Shown here one piece after another: positions 24,067-33,101 of a stretch of DNA of 64,000 nt. Under the pieces are notes generated by a model. The model had not been told where the DNA came from. It saw nothing but the letters and a program-made list of their open reading frames with translations, and made no database searches. Made by a program: the position numbers and the translations under genes. Origin of the DNA: Saccharopolyspora phatthalungensis (GTDB lineage: Bacteria > Actinomycetota > Actinomycetes > Mycobacteriales > Pseudonocardiaceae); the NCBI RefSeq assembly GCF_014203395.1, contig NZ_JACHIW010000001.1, positions 2,831,001 through 2,895,000 of the forward strand, given 5' to 3'. The first letter of the stretch is position 1, and the number at the start of each line of letters is the position of its first letter.

Positions 24067-25053
24067 TCATGCTCCGGCCCAGGTTCGCCAGACCTCGCGC
24101 CGGGAGACCCTTGCCGCCTGACCGATTCGGCGTCGGGCGTGCAGTGCCGCCGGAAGACCCACCGCTACCTCGGCGAGGACGCGGAGCCGCACGGCGACGC
24201 GGAAGTTCGCCGCTTCGGGCACCTTCCGGTCGAGCCCGCCCGGAGCTGCCTGGCCGGGTCGGCTTCTGGCCTGCACAGCACGGCGCAGCGGCAGGGCGAA
24301 CGTGATCGCCGCGAAGCGGGCGAGTTCACGTGCCGCTACGGAAAACGGTGCACAGCGGAGCAACGTGAGTAGCCGGTTGCGCTCGTTCCAGAGGTGGAAC
24401 CGCGTCGAGCCCGGCAACGTGGTCGCACCGTGCAGATGCGAAGCGCTCGCGCTGATCACCGGGATAACGCGGTGACCGGCCAGCCGCAGCCGCCACGACG
24501 TATCGGTGTCCTCGTAGTAACAGAAGAAATGTGCCGGAACCCCGCCGACGGAACGGAGATGGCCGGCGCGCAGCAGCGCGGCGCCGCCACAGAAACCGAA
24601 CACGGCGTCGACGGGTTTAAGCGCGTCAGCGCCGTGGCCGTCGGCAGTGAGGCGCACGCCGACGGATTGCACTCGGCCATCGGGCGTGCGGAGCACGGAC
24701 GACGCTGCGGCGGCGCCGTGGTCGGCGTCGAGTGCAGCCTCCAAGGCGCCGAGCCAGCCCGGGGCTGGCGCAGCGTCATCGTTCAGCCACGCGACGTAAG
24801 GGGTGTGAACGCGGTCGAGCGCAGCTGCGATTCCGCCGGCGTAGCCAAGGTTGCGCCGCAGCCGCAGCACTTCCGGCGCCGCCGGATGGGCGGCGAGCAG
24901 GGCGGCCGTGCCGTCGTCGGAGGCGTTGTCGACGACGAGGGTCTTATGTGGACAATCCTGGGCGGCCAACGCGTCGAGACACGCTTCGATGTGGTCCCGC
25001 CCTCGCCAGGTCACCACGACCACGGTGCTGCGCACGCGTTCCGACGCCGTCAC
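24067..25053 (-). CDS. GT2-family glycosyltransferase
   Basis: A 328-residue GT-A enzyme starting at GTG 25053 (an ATG at 25119 would add 22 residues of low-complexity sequence; neither has a strong ribosome-binding site). Motifs: STVVVVTWRGRDHIEACLDAL, VVDNASDDGT, NLGYAGGIAAAL, AWLNDDAAPAPGW (metal-binding Asp-Asp) and FFCYYEDTDTSWRLRLAGH. This signature set is shared with WbbL-type rhamnosyltransferases and the GT2 half of the neighbouring fusion protein. It lies in the same direction as the fusion gene, upstream of it by 168 bases, and diverges from the GT4 gene at 25208. Confidence 0.87.
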   Translation of the reverse strand: MTASERVRSTVVVVTWRGRDHIEACLDALAAQDCPHKTLVVDNASDDGTAALLAAHPAAPEVLRLRRNLGYAGGIAAALDRVHTPYVAWLNDDAAPAPGWLGALEAALDADHGAAAASSVLRTPDGRVQSVGVRLTADGHGADALKPVDAVFGFCGGAALLRAGHLRSVGGVPAHFFCYYEDTDTSWRLRLAGHRVIPVISASASHLHGATTLPGSTRFHLWNERNRLLTLLRCAPFSVAARELARFAAITFALPLRRAVQARSRPGQAAPGGLDRKVPEAANFRVAVRLRVLAEVAVGLPAALHARRRIGQAARVSRREVWRTWAGA

Positions 25054-25207
25054 GCTCGAAGACGTTACGGCCCGGCGGGCCCGAACCGCTCGCAGTCCCC
25101 GGCCGCCGCCGCTCGCCATCGCCGCATGGCCTTGCTGACCTGTGGAAACGGCACCATCCGCCCCGGCCGGTGTCTGGCTCGGCCGGTCTATGCGGGAAGC
25201 TGGACGG

Positions 25208-26302
25208 GTGCCCCAGCTCGTCACGATCGCCGAGCAGTTGCTCGCTCCGGTTCCCGGCGGAACCGGCCGCTACACGCGGGAACTGCTCCGCGCGATGGCC
25301 GAAACCGCGCCGAGTGGATGGGAGCTGACCAGCGTGATCAGCCGCGGCGGCGATCCCGAGGCCGCCAGGGTTCCCGGCGTGCACGGGCCGCGGGTGCTGC
25401 CCCTTGCGCGTCGCGCTCTCATCGCGGCTTGGGATTGCGGGCTTCCGCTGTGGCCTGGCGGCGACTCGGTGCATGCCATGACGCCCCTGGCGCCGCCCGC
25501 CAAGCGCGGACGGGGTCTGGTGGTGACCGTGCACGACACAGTGCCGTGGACGCATCCGGAAACCTTGACACCACGCGGGGTTTCCTGGCACCGGCGGGCG
25601 ATCCGCCGGGCCGCGCAACGTGCCGACGCGCTGGTCGTGCCCACTGCGGCGGTGGCCACCGACCTCGCGAAGCGCACCCCGATCACCGCTGCGCTCCGAA
25701 TCATCGGCGAGGGCGTCACCCCCTCCTTGCTGGCCGAACCCGATCCGGCCACCGCCGCCCGACTGGAATTGCCGAAGCGGTACGTGCTGGCGATCGGCAC
25801 GGTCGAGCCGCGCAAGGGCTACGAACATCTGGTGCGGGCGATGGCCGAGTCCACCGCCCCGGATGTTGCGCTGCTGATCGTCGGGCGCCGCGGCTGGGGC
25901 GACGTCGACGTGGTGCGCATCGCCGCCGAATGCGGCGTGGATCACCTGCGCTTGCTGGACTCGGTCTCCGACGCCGAACTCGCCGCTCTGTTGCGAAACG
26001 CGACGGTGCTGGCCGCACCCAGCCTCGCGGAAGGCTTCGGCCTCCCGCTCGTGGAAGCGATGGCGCTCGGCGTGCCGGTCGTGCATTCCGATGCGCCGGC
26101 CCTGGTGGAGGTCGCGGGCGGTGCCGGCGTGACGGTTCCGCGTGCCGACCCGGCCGCACTCGCCGCCGCCCTGCGTGCCGTCGTCGACGATCCCGCGCGC
26201 CGAGCCGAGATGGTCGCGGCCGGAACCCGGCGGGTCGCGGACTTCACCTGGGCGCAGGCGGCGCGCGCGGTTTGGCGGCTGCACCTCGACATTGCCGGCT
26301 AA
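25208..26302 (+). CDS. GT4-family glycosyltransferase
   Basis: A 364-residue GT-B enzyme with the start taken at GTG 25208 (GGAAG about ten bases upstream); ATG 25190 is possible. It has VPGGTGRYTRELLRAM near the N-terminus, VVTVHDTVPWTHPE, the donor-site AIGTVEPRKGYEHLVRA and the E-x7-E motif in SLAEGFGLPLVEAMALGVPVV. It resembles mannosyltransferases of GT4. It is followed after 134 bases by another GT4 gene in the same direction, sharing the TVEPRKG/ALEPRKN pattern, so the two may be diverged duplicates acting in one pathway. Donor and acceptor are unknown. Confidence 0.87.
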   Translation: MPQLVTIAEQLLAPVPGGTGRYTRELLRAMAETAPSGWELTSVISRGGDPEAARVPGVHGPRVLPLARRALIAAWDCGLPLWPGGDSVHAMTPLAPPAKRGRGLVVTVHDTVPWTHPETLTPRGVSWHRRAIRRAAQRADALVVPTAAVATDLAKRTPITAALRIIGEGVTPSLLAEPDPATAARLELPKRYVLAIGTVEPRKGYEHLVRAMAESTAPDVALLIVGRRGWGDVDVVRIAAECGVDHLRLLDSVSDAELAALLRNATVLAAPSLAEGFGLPLVEAMALGVPVVHSDAPALVEVAGGAGVTVPRADPAALAAALRAVVDDPARRAEMVAAGTRRVADFTWAQAARAVWRLHLDIAG

Positions 26303-26436
26303 ACGCTCGGTACCGAGCCTTCGGCGCCGGAGAATCCCGAGCTGCGCAAGCCGATTCGTGCGCGGAGCAGAGCAGAACAGGACACATTTTCACGGACTCG
26401 GCACGGGTCCAGGCATCCGCACCGTACGCTGCTCAG

Positions 26437-27588
26437 GTGCACAAAGGCGAGCCGCACATTCTCATCGACGCCACCGCGGTGCCTGCGGATCGAGGCGGCG
26501 TCGGCCGCTACGTCGACTCCCTGCTGGCGGCCTTGGACGCGGACGGTGCTCGTATCACCGTCGCCTGCCAACCCCGCGACACGGAGTTATACGCGACCAT
26601 CGCACCGCACACCGATGTGGTGCCCGCCACCGACGCCGTCGCGACCCGAACCGCCCGGCTGACCTGGGAACAGACCACCCTGCCGCTGCTGGTGCGCCGG
26701 CTCGGGGTCGACGTCTTGCACTCGCCGCACTACACGACGCCGTTGGCCAACCCCGCCGCATCAGTGGTCACCCTGCACGATGCGACGTTCTTCACCAACC
26801 CGGCGGTGCACTCCCCGGTCAAGGCCAGGTTCTTCCGCGCATGGACGCGCACCGCGCTGCGCCGCGCCACGTTGTGCATCGTGCCGAGCAAAGCGACCGC
26901 GACCGAGTTGTCCCGTTCGGTCGGGGCCGACCGCGCCCGGATGCCGGTCATGTACCACGGCGTGGACCCGGACCGGTTCCACCCGCCGACGCCCGAGGAG
27001 ATCGGGGAGGTGCGCGACCGGCTGAACCTGCACGACCAGCCCTACGTCGCCTTCCTCGGCGCGCTGGAACCGCGCAAGAACGTGCCGGCGCTGATCCGCG
27101 GTTTCATGCTCGCCTGCCAGGGGCGCACCGATTCGCCGGCGCTGGTGCTGGCCGGTCAACCGGGCTGGGACACCCGCGTCGAGCGGGCGTTGGAGGCCGT
27201 GCCGCACCGGATCCGGGTGATCCGGGCCGGTTACCTGCCGTTCAAGCAGCTGGCCGGGTTCCTCGGCGGTGCGCGCCTGGTCGCCTATCCGAGCATCGGC
27301 GAGGGCTTCGGCTTACCCGTGCTGGAGGCGATGGCCTGCGGTGCCGCGGTGCTCACCACGCGGCGGCTGAGCCTCCCGGAAGTCGGCGGCGATGCCGTCG
27401 CCTACTGCGGGGTGGGGGCCGGCGACATCGCGACCGGCCTGACGGAGTTATTGGACGACCCGGCCCGCCGCGCCGCGCTCGCCACGGCAGCTCAACTCCG
27501 CGCGAAGGAGTTCACCTGGGCGGCCTGCGCGACCCAGCACCGCGCCGCTTTCGCCCGCGCCCACCACATCCACACCCGCTCCCGTTGA
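26437..27588 (+). CDS. GT4-family glycosyltransferase
   Basis: A 383-residue GT-B enzyme starting at GTG 26437; the very long open frame upstream overlaps other genes and is not real coding sequence. Features: DATAVPADRGGVGRYVDSLL, DVLHSPHYTTPL, VVTLHDATFFTNP, the donor-site LGALEPRKNVPALIRGF and SIGEGFGLPVLEAMACGAAVLTT. It is most like GT4 mannosyltransferases of actinobacterial glycan synthesis. It is the middle member of a plus-strand run GT4-GT4-wbbL. Acceptor specificity cannot be inferred. Confidence 0.88.
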   Translation: MHKGEPHILIDATAVPADRGGVGRYVDSLLAALDADGARITVACQPRDTELYATIAPHTDVVPATDAVATRTARLTWEQTTLPLLVRRLGVDVLHSPHYTTPLANPAASVVTLHDATFFTNPAVHSPVKARFFRAWTRTALRRATLCIVPSKATATELSRSVGADRARMPVMYHGVDPDRFHPPTPEEIGEVRDRLNLHDQPYVAFLGALEPRKNVPALIRGFMLACQGRTDSPALVLAGQPGWDTRVERALEAVPHRIRVIRAGYLPFKQLAGFLGGARLVAYPSIGEGFGLPVLEAMACGAAVLTTRRLSLPEVGGDAVAYCGVGAGDIATGLTELLDDPARRAALATAAQLRAKEFTWAACATQHRAAFARAHHIHTRSR

Positions 27589-27760
27589 CCACAGCCGCGC
27601 GTGGGGCGATGTTCGCGCAACCCCGCCGGCTGCCGTGCTGACCCGTTCACGGCAGTTGAACAGCGGAAACGCAACCTCAGTCGCCCGGTGGGGCCCAGTT
27701 CCGGCCCGAACCGCGGTCAGGCCGCGGCGCTTCCAGCGCGGTTCGGCAGAATGTGGCGGC

Positions 27761-28621
27761 GTGACCGACGCGCGCACCTACGGCGATGAAGTCGCCGTTG
27801 TCACCGTGACCTACTCGCCAGGCGAAACCCTGGAGCGGTTCCTCGACACCTTGGACAAGGCGACGGAACGGCCGATCCGGGTGATCCTCGCCGACAACGG
27901 CTCCACCGACGGCGTCCCGGCACGGACCGCCGCCGAACGCGCGAACGTGGACCTCGTGCCCACCGGCGGCAACCTCGGCTACGGCGGCGGGGCCAACCGC
28001 GGGGTGGCCGGGCTCGGCACCGAATACGGCTGGGTCGTGGTCGCCAACCCCGACCTGGAGTGGCAGGCGGGTTCGCTGGACGAGCTGTTGGCCGCGGCCA
28101 AGCGCTGGCCGCGCGGCGGATCCTTCGGCCCGCTGATCAAGGAAACCAACGGCGAGGTCTACCCGTCGGCGCGGCTGCTGCCGTCGATCGGCCGTGGCGC
28201 AGGACACGCGCTGCTCGGCAAGGTCTGGCCGTCGAACCCGTGGTCGCGCGCCTACCGTCAGTCCGAGGCGACGATCACCGAACGGCCGGCGGGCTGGCTG
28301 TCCGGTTCCTGCCTGCTGCTGCGCCGCGAGGCATTTGACTCCGTGGACGGCTTCGACCCGCGTTACTTCATGTACTTCGAGGATGTCGATCTCGGCGACC
28401 GGCTGGGCCGGAAAGGCTGGCTGAACGTCTACGTGCCGAGCGCGGAGATCATGCACATTGGCGGGCACTCCACCTCGGGAGCCGCCAAGCGGATGCTCAC
28501 CGAACACCACCGCAGCGCCTACCGATACCTGGCCGACCGCTACCCGGGACCGGCCTGGGCACCACTTCGGATCGCGCTGCGCGCGGCCCTGGCCGCCCGC
28601 GCTCGCCTCGAAACCCGCTAG
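27761..28621 (+). CDS. wbbL: GT2 rhamnosyltransferase, WbbL-like
   Basis: A 286-residue GT-A enzyme, start GTG 27761. It has VAVVTVTYSPGETLERFLDTL, LADNGSTDGVP, NLGYGGGANRGVAGL, VVVANPDLEWQ (the Asp of the metal site), GWLSGSCLLLRREAFDSVDGF and FMYFEDVDLGDRLGRKGW. These match the mycobacterial WbbL (Rv3265c), which adds L-rhamnose from dTDP-rhamnose to GlcNAc-PP-decaprenol to make the linker between arabinogalactan and peptidoglycan. Position supports this: it lies near rmlD and manC as in M. tuberculosis. Its TAG stop and the stop of the convergent gene share the bases CTAG. Confidence 0.88.
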   Translation: MTDARTYGDEVAVVTVTYSPGETLERFLDTLDKATERPIRVILADNGSTDGVPARTAAERANVDLVPTGGNLGYGGGANRGVAGLGTEYGWVVVANPDLEWQAGSLDELLAAAKRWPRGGSFGPLIKETNGEVYPSARLLPSIGRGAGHALLGKVWPSNPWSRAYRQSEATITERPAGWLSGSCLLLRREAFDSVDGFDPRYFMYFEDVDLGDRLGRKGWLNVYVPSAEIMHIGGHSTSGAAKRMLTEHHRSAYRYLADRYPGPAWAPLRIALRAALAARARLETR

Positions 28622-28974
28622 TACGGGTAGTACTGCTGCGTAGCCTGCGAACCCAACGGCCCGAACTGGTCGGGGCCGCGCTGCGCGTGGTACGGGTTCG
28701 GCGGAAGATCCTGTTGCTCCTGCCCGTAATCCTCGGTGGGCCAGCCGCTGTGCTGCGGCTCCAGCCGCTGCCGTATCGGTCGCTGCGGCTGCTGGCCGGC
28801 CGATGGAAGCACCTGCGTGGTGTCCGCGGGATCGGCCTGGCTGACGACGTCGCGCGGGATGCGTACGGTGTTCGCGGCGTCCATCGGGGAGGTGGCATTG
28901 TCGGGAGTGACGACGAACGCGCCTCGTGCCCGCGCGCGAGCAAGTGCTTCGTCGGCTCGGAGGCGCGGGTCCAT
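28618..28974 (-). CDS. Hypothetical protein, Gln/Pro-rich C-terminus
   Basis: A 118-residue protein starting at ATG 28974. The first 50 residues (DPRLRADEALARARARGAF, TVRIPRDVVSQADPADTTQVLP) look ordered; the rest is rich in Gln, Pro, Gly and Tyr and ends in QQYYPY, probably disordered. No membrane segment, signal peptide or known domain is visible. Its stop overlaps the wbbL stop, and it diverges from manC. Coding is supported by a sensible start and the lack of a better frame, though long open frames elsewhere in this GC-rich stretch mean some doubt. Confidence 0.6.
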   Translation of the reverse strand: MDPRLRADEALARARARGAFVVTPDNATSPMDAANTVRIPRDVVSQADPADTTQVLPSAGQQPQRPIRQRLEPQHSGWPTEDYGQEQQDLPPNPYHAQRGPDQFGPLGSQATQQYYPY

Positions 28975-29139
28975 AGGGATGCCCTCTCAGTCGTTCGCAG
29001 TCGGTAGTCCGCGGCGCAGATGTTGGGCACGACCGCTGGGGGCGGGCCCGTCGTTCATTATGCCGTTGCCCCTGCCAGAGTATTCCCCCTAACGGGTGTT
29101 CGTCACTGAAGTCCATCGGGTAGAGGAGGTCCACCGCCA

Positions 29140-30237
29140 ATGTCCGCGGATACGCAGGACCCGGCCGCGTCGCCGCCGGCGGAAGCGGTCGTGCTGGTGG
29201 GTGGTCAGGGGATGCGGCTGCGCCCGCTGACCCTGTCCGCGCCCAAGCCGATGCTGCCCACCGCCGGAGTTCCGTTCCTGAGCCACCTGCTGTCCCGGAT
29301 CCGGGCGGCCGGCATCGAGCATGTGGTGCTCGGCACGTCCTACAAGGCGGAGGTGTTCGCCGCGCACTTCGGTGACGGATCCGACTTGGGCCTGCGGCTG
29401 GAGTACGTCGTCGAACCGGAGCCGCTGGACACCGCCGGCGCGATCCGCAACGTCTCGGACCGGCTCAGCGCCGACGACGTCCTCGTGTTCAACGGCGACA
29501 TCCTCTCCGGCGTGGATCTGACGAAGCTGCTGGAAACCCATCGCAGCGCCGCGGCCGACGTGACGCTGCACCTGGTCAAGGTCGACGAGCCGCGCTGGTT
29601 CGGCTGCGTTCCCACCGCCGCCGACGGGCGGGTCACCGCCTTCCTGGAGAAGACGGACAATCCGCCGGTGGACCAGATCAACGCGGGCTGCTACGTGTTC
29701 CGCCGCGAAGTGATCGACACAATTCCGGCGGGGCGGCCGGTGTCGGTCGAGCGCGAGACCTTCCCCGGACTGCTCGCCTCGGGCGCTCGGGTGCAGGGCT
29801 ACATCGACACCTCGTACTGGCTGGATATGGGCACCCCGGCGGCGTTCATCCGGGGCTCCGCGGACCTGGTGCTAGGCGCGGCTCCGACCAACGCGTTGCC
29901 CGGCGAGCGCGGCGAAGCGCTCGTGCTGGACGGAGCGTCGGTCGCCGCTGATGCGGAGGTCTGCGGCGGCAGCGCGATCGGGCGGGGCAGCGTGGTGAAG
30001 TCCGGTGCACGGGTCGTCGAGTCGGTGCTCTTTGACGGGGTACGTGTCGAAGGCAACGCGGTGGTCGAACGGTGCGTGATCGGCGCCAACGCGACAATCG
30101 GAGCAGGTGCCGTGCTGCGCGACGCCATCATCGGCGACGGCGCGAGCGTCGGTGCCGACTGCGAACTGCTGAACGGGGTTCGGGTATGGCCCGGCGTTGA
30201 GCTGCCCGAGCGCGGCGTGCGGTTCTCCGCGGACTGA
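29140..30237 (+). CDS. manC: Mannose-1-phosphate guanylyltransferase
   Basis: A 365-residue nucleotidyltransferase (ATG 29140 after GAGGAGG). The N-terminal pyrophosphorylase domain has VLVGGQGMRLRPLTLSAPKP, VFNGDILSGVD and FLEKTDNPPVDQINAGCYVF. The C-terminus is a left-handed beta-helix with hexapeptide repeats (GGSAIGRGSVVKSGARVVES and similar). It corresponds to Rv3264c and to corynebacterial ManC, making GDP-mannose from mannose-1-phosphate and GTP. GDP-mannose feeds mannosyltransferases, possibly including the GT4 enzymes in this window. Together with manA and manB it completes the route from fructose-6-phosphate. The next gene, a DNA glycosylase, begins 8 bases later. Confidence 0.92.
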   Translation: MSADTQDPAASPPAEAVVLVGGQGMRLRPLTLSAPKPMLPTAGVPFLSHLLSRIRAAGIEHVVLGTSYKAEVFAAHFGDGSDLGLRLEYVVEPEPLDTAGAIRNVSDRLSADDVLVFNGDILSGVDLTKLLETHRSAAADVTLHLVKVDEPRWFGCVPTAADGRVTAFLEKTDNPPVDQINAGCYVFRREVIDTIPAGRPVSVERETFPGLLASGARVQGYIDTSYWLDMGTPAAFIRGSADLVLGAAPTNALPGERGEALVLDGASVAADAEVCGGSAIGRGSVVKSGARVVESVLFDGVRVEGNAVVERCVIGANATIGAGAVLRDAIIGDGASVGADCELLNGVRVWPGVELPERGVRFSAD

Positions 30238-30245
30238 GCACGAAC

Positions 30246-31157
30246 ATGAGTGAGGCCGTGACTCGAACCTGGCGCCCGTCGTATCCGCTGGACCTGCCAC
30301 GGGTGCTGGCCCCGCTGCGCCGGGGAAACGGCGACCCCACCACGCGGGTGGACGCCTCCGGCGAGGTGTGGTGGGGCACTACGACTCCGACCGGCCCGGC
30401 GACGCTGCGGTTGCGGAAGGACCGCACCGGCACGGTGACTGCGACGGCGTGGGGGCCGGGCGCGCACTTCGTGCTGGACAACGTCCCGGACCTGCTCGGA
30501 GCTTCCGACGATGACACGGGTTTCGTCGCGGTCCACGATGTCGTGGAGCGCGGTCGGCGGGCGTCGCGCGGCGTGCGGCTGTGCGCTTCGGGCCGGGTTT
30601 GGGACGTCCTGGTCGCCGCCGTGCTGGAGCAGAAGGTCACCAACCGGGAGGCGTGGCGGTCCTGGCGGGAGCTCTGCTGGCGCTTCGGCAGCCGCGCGCC
30701 GGGGCCGGTCGAGAAGCTTTGGGTGGCCCCGGATCCCGTGCGGCTGCGCCGAATCCGGGACTGGGAGTGGCATCGCGCGGGCATCGACGGGGCCAGGCGA
30801 CGCACCCTGATCGCCGCGGCGTCGGTGGCTGGGCGCCTGGAGCGGGCCGTCGAACTGCGCGGCCTGGAGGGCCGAACGCTGCTGCAGAAGGTGCCCGGCA
30901 TCGGGCCGTGGACGGCGGCCGAGGTCGCCCAGCGGGCCTGGGGTGACCCGGACGCGGTCAGCGTCGGCGACTTCCACCTGCCGACGATCGTGGGCACGGC
31001 CCTGGTCGGCCGCCCGTTGGACGACGAAGGCATGCTCGATGCTCTGGCTCCCTATGCCGGCCAACGCCATCGTGCGGTCCGCTACCTCGGCGCCGCGGGC
31101 GTCCATCGCCCCCGCTACGCCCCCAGGATGCCCGTCCGCAACTACCGCACCATGTGA
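30246..31157 (+). CDS. DNA-3-methyladenine glycosylase-like HhH-GPD protein
   Basis: A 303-residue protein of the AlkA/HhH-GPD superfamily, which removes damaged bases. The helix-hairpin-helix is LLQKVPGIGPWTAAEVAQRAWG at about residues 215-236, followed by DAVSVGDFHLP with the catalytic-type Asp. The N-terminal part (TWRPSYPLDLPRVLAPLRRG...) matches actinobacterial homologues. The expected Lys of bifunctional lyases is not seen in the helix, so it is probably a monofunctional glycosylase. It lies 8 bases after manC and is probably co-transcribed, although functionally unrelated. It converges with the Nudix gene. Confidence 0.88.
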   Translation: MSEAVTRTWRPSYPLDLPRVLAPLRRGNGDPTTRVDASGEVWWGTTTPTGPATLRLRKDRTGTVTATAWGPGAHFVLDNVPDLLGASDDDTGFVAVHDVVERGRRASRGVRLCASGRVWDVLVAAVLEQKVTNREAWRSWRELCWRFGSRAPGPVEKLWVAPDPVRLRRIRDWEWHRAGIDGARRRTLIAAASVAGRLERAVELRGLEGRTLLQKVPGIGPWTAAEVAQRAWGDPDAVSVGDFHLPTIVGTALVGRPLDDEGMLDALAPYAGQRHRAVRYLGAAGVHRPRYAPRMPVRNYRTM

Positions 31158-31230
31158 CGGCCCACGAGCGAAGAACGCCTGCCGCCACCGGAAACAACCG
31201 CGCCGGGCGTGGGTTCGCCGCCTTCCGCGG

Positions 31231-31761
31231 CTACCTGCGGGCCGCGGTCACCAGGGGGCCTAGGTCGGAGCCTTCGGGGAGGGCGTTCACCGGCCACCAG
31301 CGGAGGTCAAGGGACTCCTCGCTGCGGGTCGGCTGGACTCCTTCCGGGGCCCGCACTATGAAGCGCACGTCGAAGTGGCGGGTCGGTTTGCCCAGCGAGC
31401 AGGTGATCGGGTGCACGTCCAAGTGCACCGGCTCCGGTTCCACCATGAGACCGTCCACACCGGACTCCTCGGTCGCCTCGCGCAGCGCGGCCCCGGCCAA
31501 TGAGGTGTCCTCCGGCTCGCAGTGGCCGCCGAGCTGCAACCACATCCCCACCCGAGGATGCAGCGTGAGCAGCACGTTCTCGCCGGCCGCGTCGAGCAGC
31601 ACGGCCGACGCCGTCACGTGCCCCGGCTCGCACGCCCGCAGGCAGGCGTCGGCGCGGGCGTCCATCAGGGTCAGGAAGGCGTGACGCAGCGCGTCCTGCT
31701 GCGGATCATCGGGGCGCCACTCGCCGAGCACGCGCAGCGCGTCCGCATGAGGTCCGCTCAC
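31231..31761 (-). CDS. Nudix hydrolase
   Basis: A 176-residue Nudix-fold enzyme. The Nudix box reads [25 protein letters not shown]: the REATEESG half is canonical, while the first half has one extra residue and Asp, as in a recurrent actinobacterial subgroup with GHCEP. It probably hydrolyses a nucleotide-diphosphate-linked compound; substrate is unknown. Its GTG start overlaps the fbiB stop (GTGA), so it is the third gene of a coupled fbiA-fbiB-nudix operon. A link with F420 or flavin/GTP chemistry is possible from this position but not shown. Confidence 0.88.
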   Translation of the reverse strand: MSGPHADALRVLGEWRPDDPQQDALRHAFLTLMDARADACLRACEPGHVTASAVLLDAAGENVLLTLHPRVGMWLQLGGHCEPEDTSLAGAALREATEESGVDGLMVEPEPVHLDVHPITCSLGKPTRHFDVRFIVRAPEGVQPTRSEESLDLRWWPVNALPEGSDLGPLVTAARR

Positions 31762-33101
31762 AGCTCCACCAATCCATCGTCGAGTTCCCGGGGTTCCCGG
31801 GGGCCGTCGACGGGCTCAGCGGAGTGGCCGACTGCCACCGCGCCCAACGGCTCCCACGAGTCGGGCAGGTCGAGCGCGGCTCGCACGACCTCCGGGCAGA
31901 ACAGCGTCGAGGATACCCAGCACGACCCGAGCCCCTCGGCGGCCAACGCGACCAGCAGTCCCTGCACCGCCGCGCCGCCCGCGACGGTGAACATCTGCCG
32001 CTCAGCCTCGGTGCGCGCCGGGTCCGGGTAATCGTGCGCGCCCTCGCGCACCAGGAACGCCAGCACCAGTTCCGGCGCGGCGTAGAGCAGGTTGCCGCGG
32101 CCGACCCGGCGCTGCGCGGCCTCCTCGGAAAGGCCGTCGGCGCGCAGGTCATCCAGCCAGGCGGTGCGCATCGCGTCCAGCAACTTCGTCCGCAGTGGAC
32201 GGTCACGCAACCAGACGAACCGGACCGGTCGGGTGTGGTGCGGCGCGGGCGCGGTCAGCGCGGCCCCGACCGCGCGGCGCACCGCGTCGCCGTCGACCGG
32301 ATCATCGTTGAACGTCCGCACCGAGCGGCGCATCAGCACCGCCTCGCGGCGACCCTGCGCCACCGCCTCCGCGGTGCCCATCCGGAACAGGTCCTCTTCG
32401 ACGGGCCGCACCAGGTCGCGGGCGCTTGACCCGTCGTCCGTGGTAGCCATCCCGCGCACCACGGCGACCGGGACCGCACCCAGCTTGCCCTTGACCAGGT
32501 CGGCCGCTCCGGCGATCTCGTCGGCCACCGCGACCTCGGTCACCGCCAGCTCGTTGCCCTGCGAATCGGTGCTGCCCGCGTAGCGATGCAGCACCCCGAG
32601 ACCGGCGGAGCCGATCGCCACGTCGGTTTGCCCGACCCGCCAAGCGCGGCCCATCGTGTCGGTCACCACGACGGCGACGTGCACGCCCAAGCGCTCGGCG
32701 AGCCCAGCGCGCAGTTTGCGCGCGGAGGCATCCGGATCGTCGGGAAGCAGCGCGATCTGGTCTAACGACACGTTCGAAGCGTCCACGCCGGAGGCCGCCT
32801 GCACGATGCCCAGCTTGTTCTCGGTGATCAGGAACCGCTCGCGGCGGGCCAGCACGCGGGTGGCCTCGGCCAGCACCAGCTCACGGCGCAGCTTGTCGCG
32901 CAGCTCCGGGTCGCGTGGCGTGGTCACCACCCGGCCCTCGACCTTGGACACCACCTTGCTGGTGACCACCACGATGTCGCCGTCGCTGAGCCAGGGGGCG
33001 GCGGCCGCGATCGACGCGGCGAGGTTATCGCCCGGGCCGAACTCGGGCAGCCCGCTAACCGGAAACAGCCGCAACCCGCCCGAAGCCGCGTGATCCCTCA
33101 T
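31758..33101 (-). CDS. fbiB: Coenzyme F420:L-glutamate ligase with C-terminal nitroreductase-type domain
   Basis: A 447-residue protein, close in length to mycobacterial FbiB (448). The ATG at 33101 overlaps the fbiA stop (ATGA); the frame further upstream is only an open frame across fbiA. The N-terminal CofE domain (about 1-245) has [43 protein letters not shown] and [21 protein letters not shown]. The C-terminal domain (about 250-447) is of the FMN nitroreductase fold ([13 protein letters not shown] ... [21 protein letters not shown]). FbiB adds the glutamate tail to F420-0 and takes part in reducing dehydro-F420-0. Both domains look complete. Confidence 0.94.
   Translation of the reverse strand: MRDHAASGGLRLFPVSGLPEFGPGDNLAASIAAAAPWLSDGDIVVVTSKVVSKVEGRVVTTPRDPELRDKLRRELVLAEATRVLARRERFLITENKLGIVQAASGVDASNVSLDQIALLPDDPDASARKLRAGLAERLGVHVAVVVTDTMGRAWRVGQTDVAIGSAGLGVLHRYAGSTDSQGNELAVTEVAVADEIAGAADLVKGKLGAVPVAVVRGMATTDDGSSARDLVRPVEEDLFRMGTAEAVAQGRREAVLMRRSVRTFNDDPVDGDAVRRAVGAALTAPAPHHTRPVRFVWLRDRPLRTKLLDAMRTAWLDDLRADGLSEEAAQRRVGRGNLLYAAPELVLAFLVREGAHDYPDPARTEAERQMFTVAGGAAVQGLLVALAAEGLGSCWVSSTLFCPEVVRAALDLPDSWEPLGAVAVGHSAEPVDGPREPRELDDGLVEL

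Noticed and set aside
24394..26436. Upstream half of a very long plus-strand frame leading into the GT4 gene at 26437
   Set aside because: Arg/Gly/Ala-rich, overlaps two recognised glycosyltransferase genes; only the part from GTG 26437 is GT4-like.
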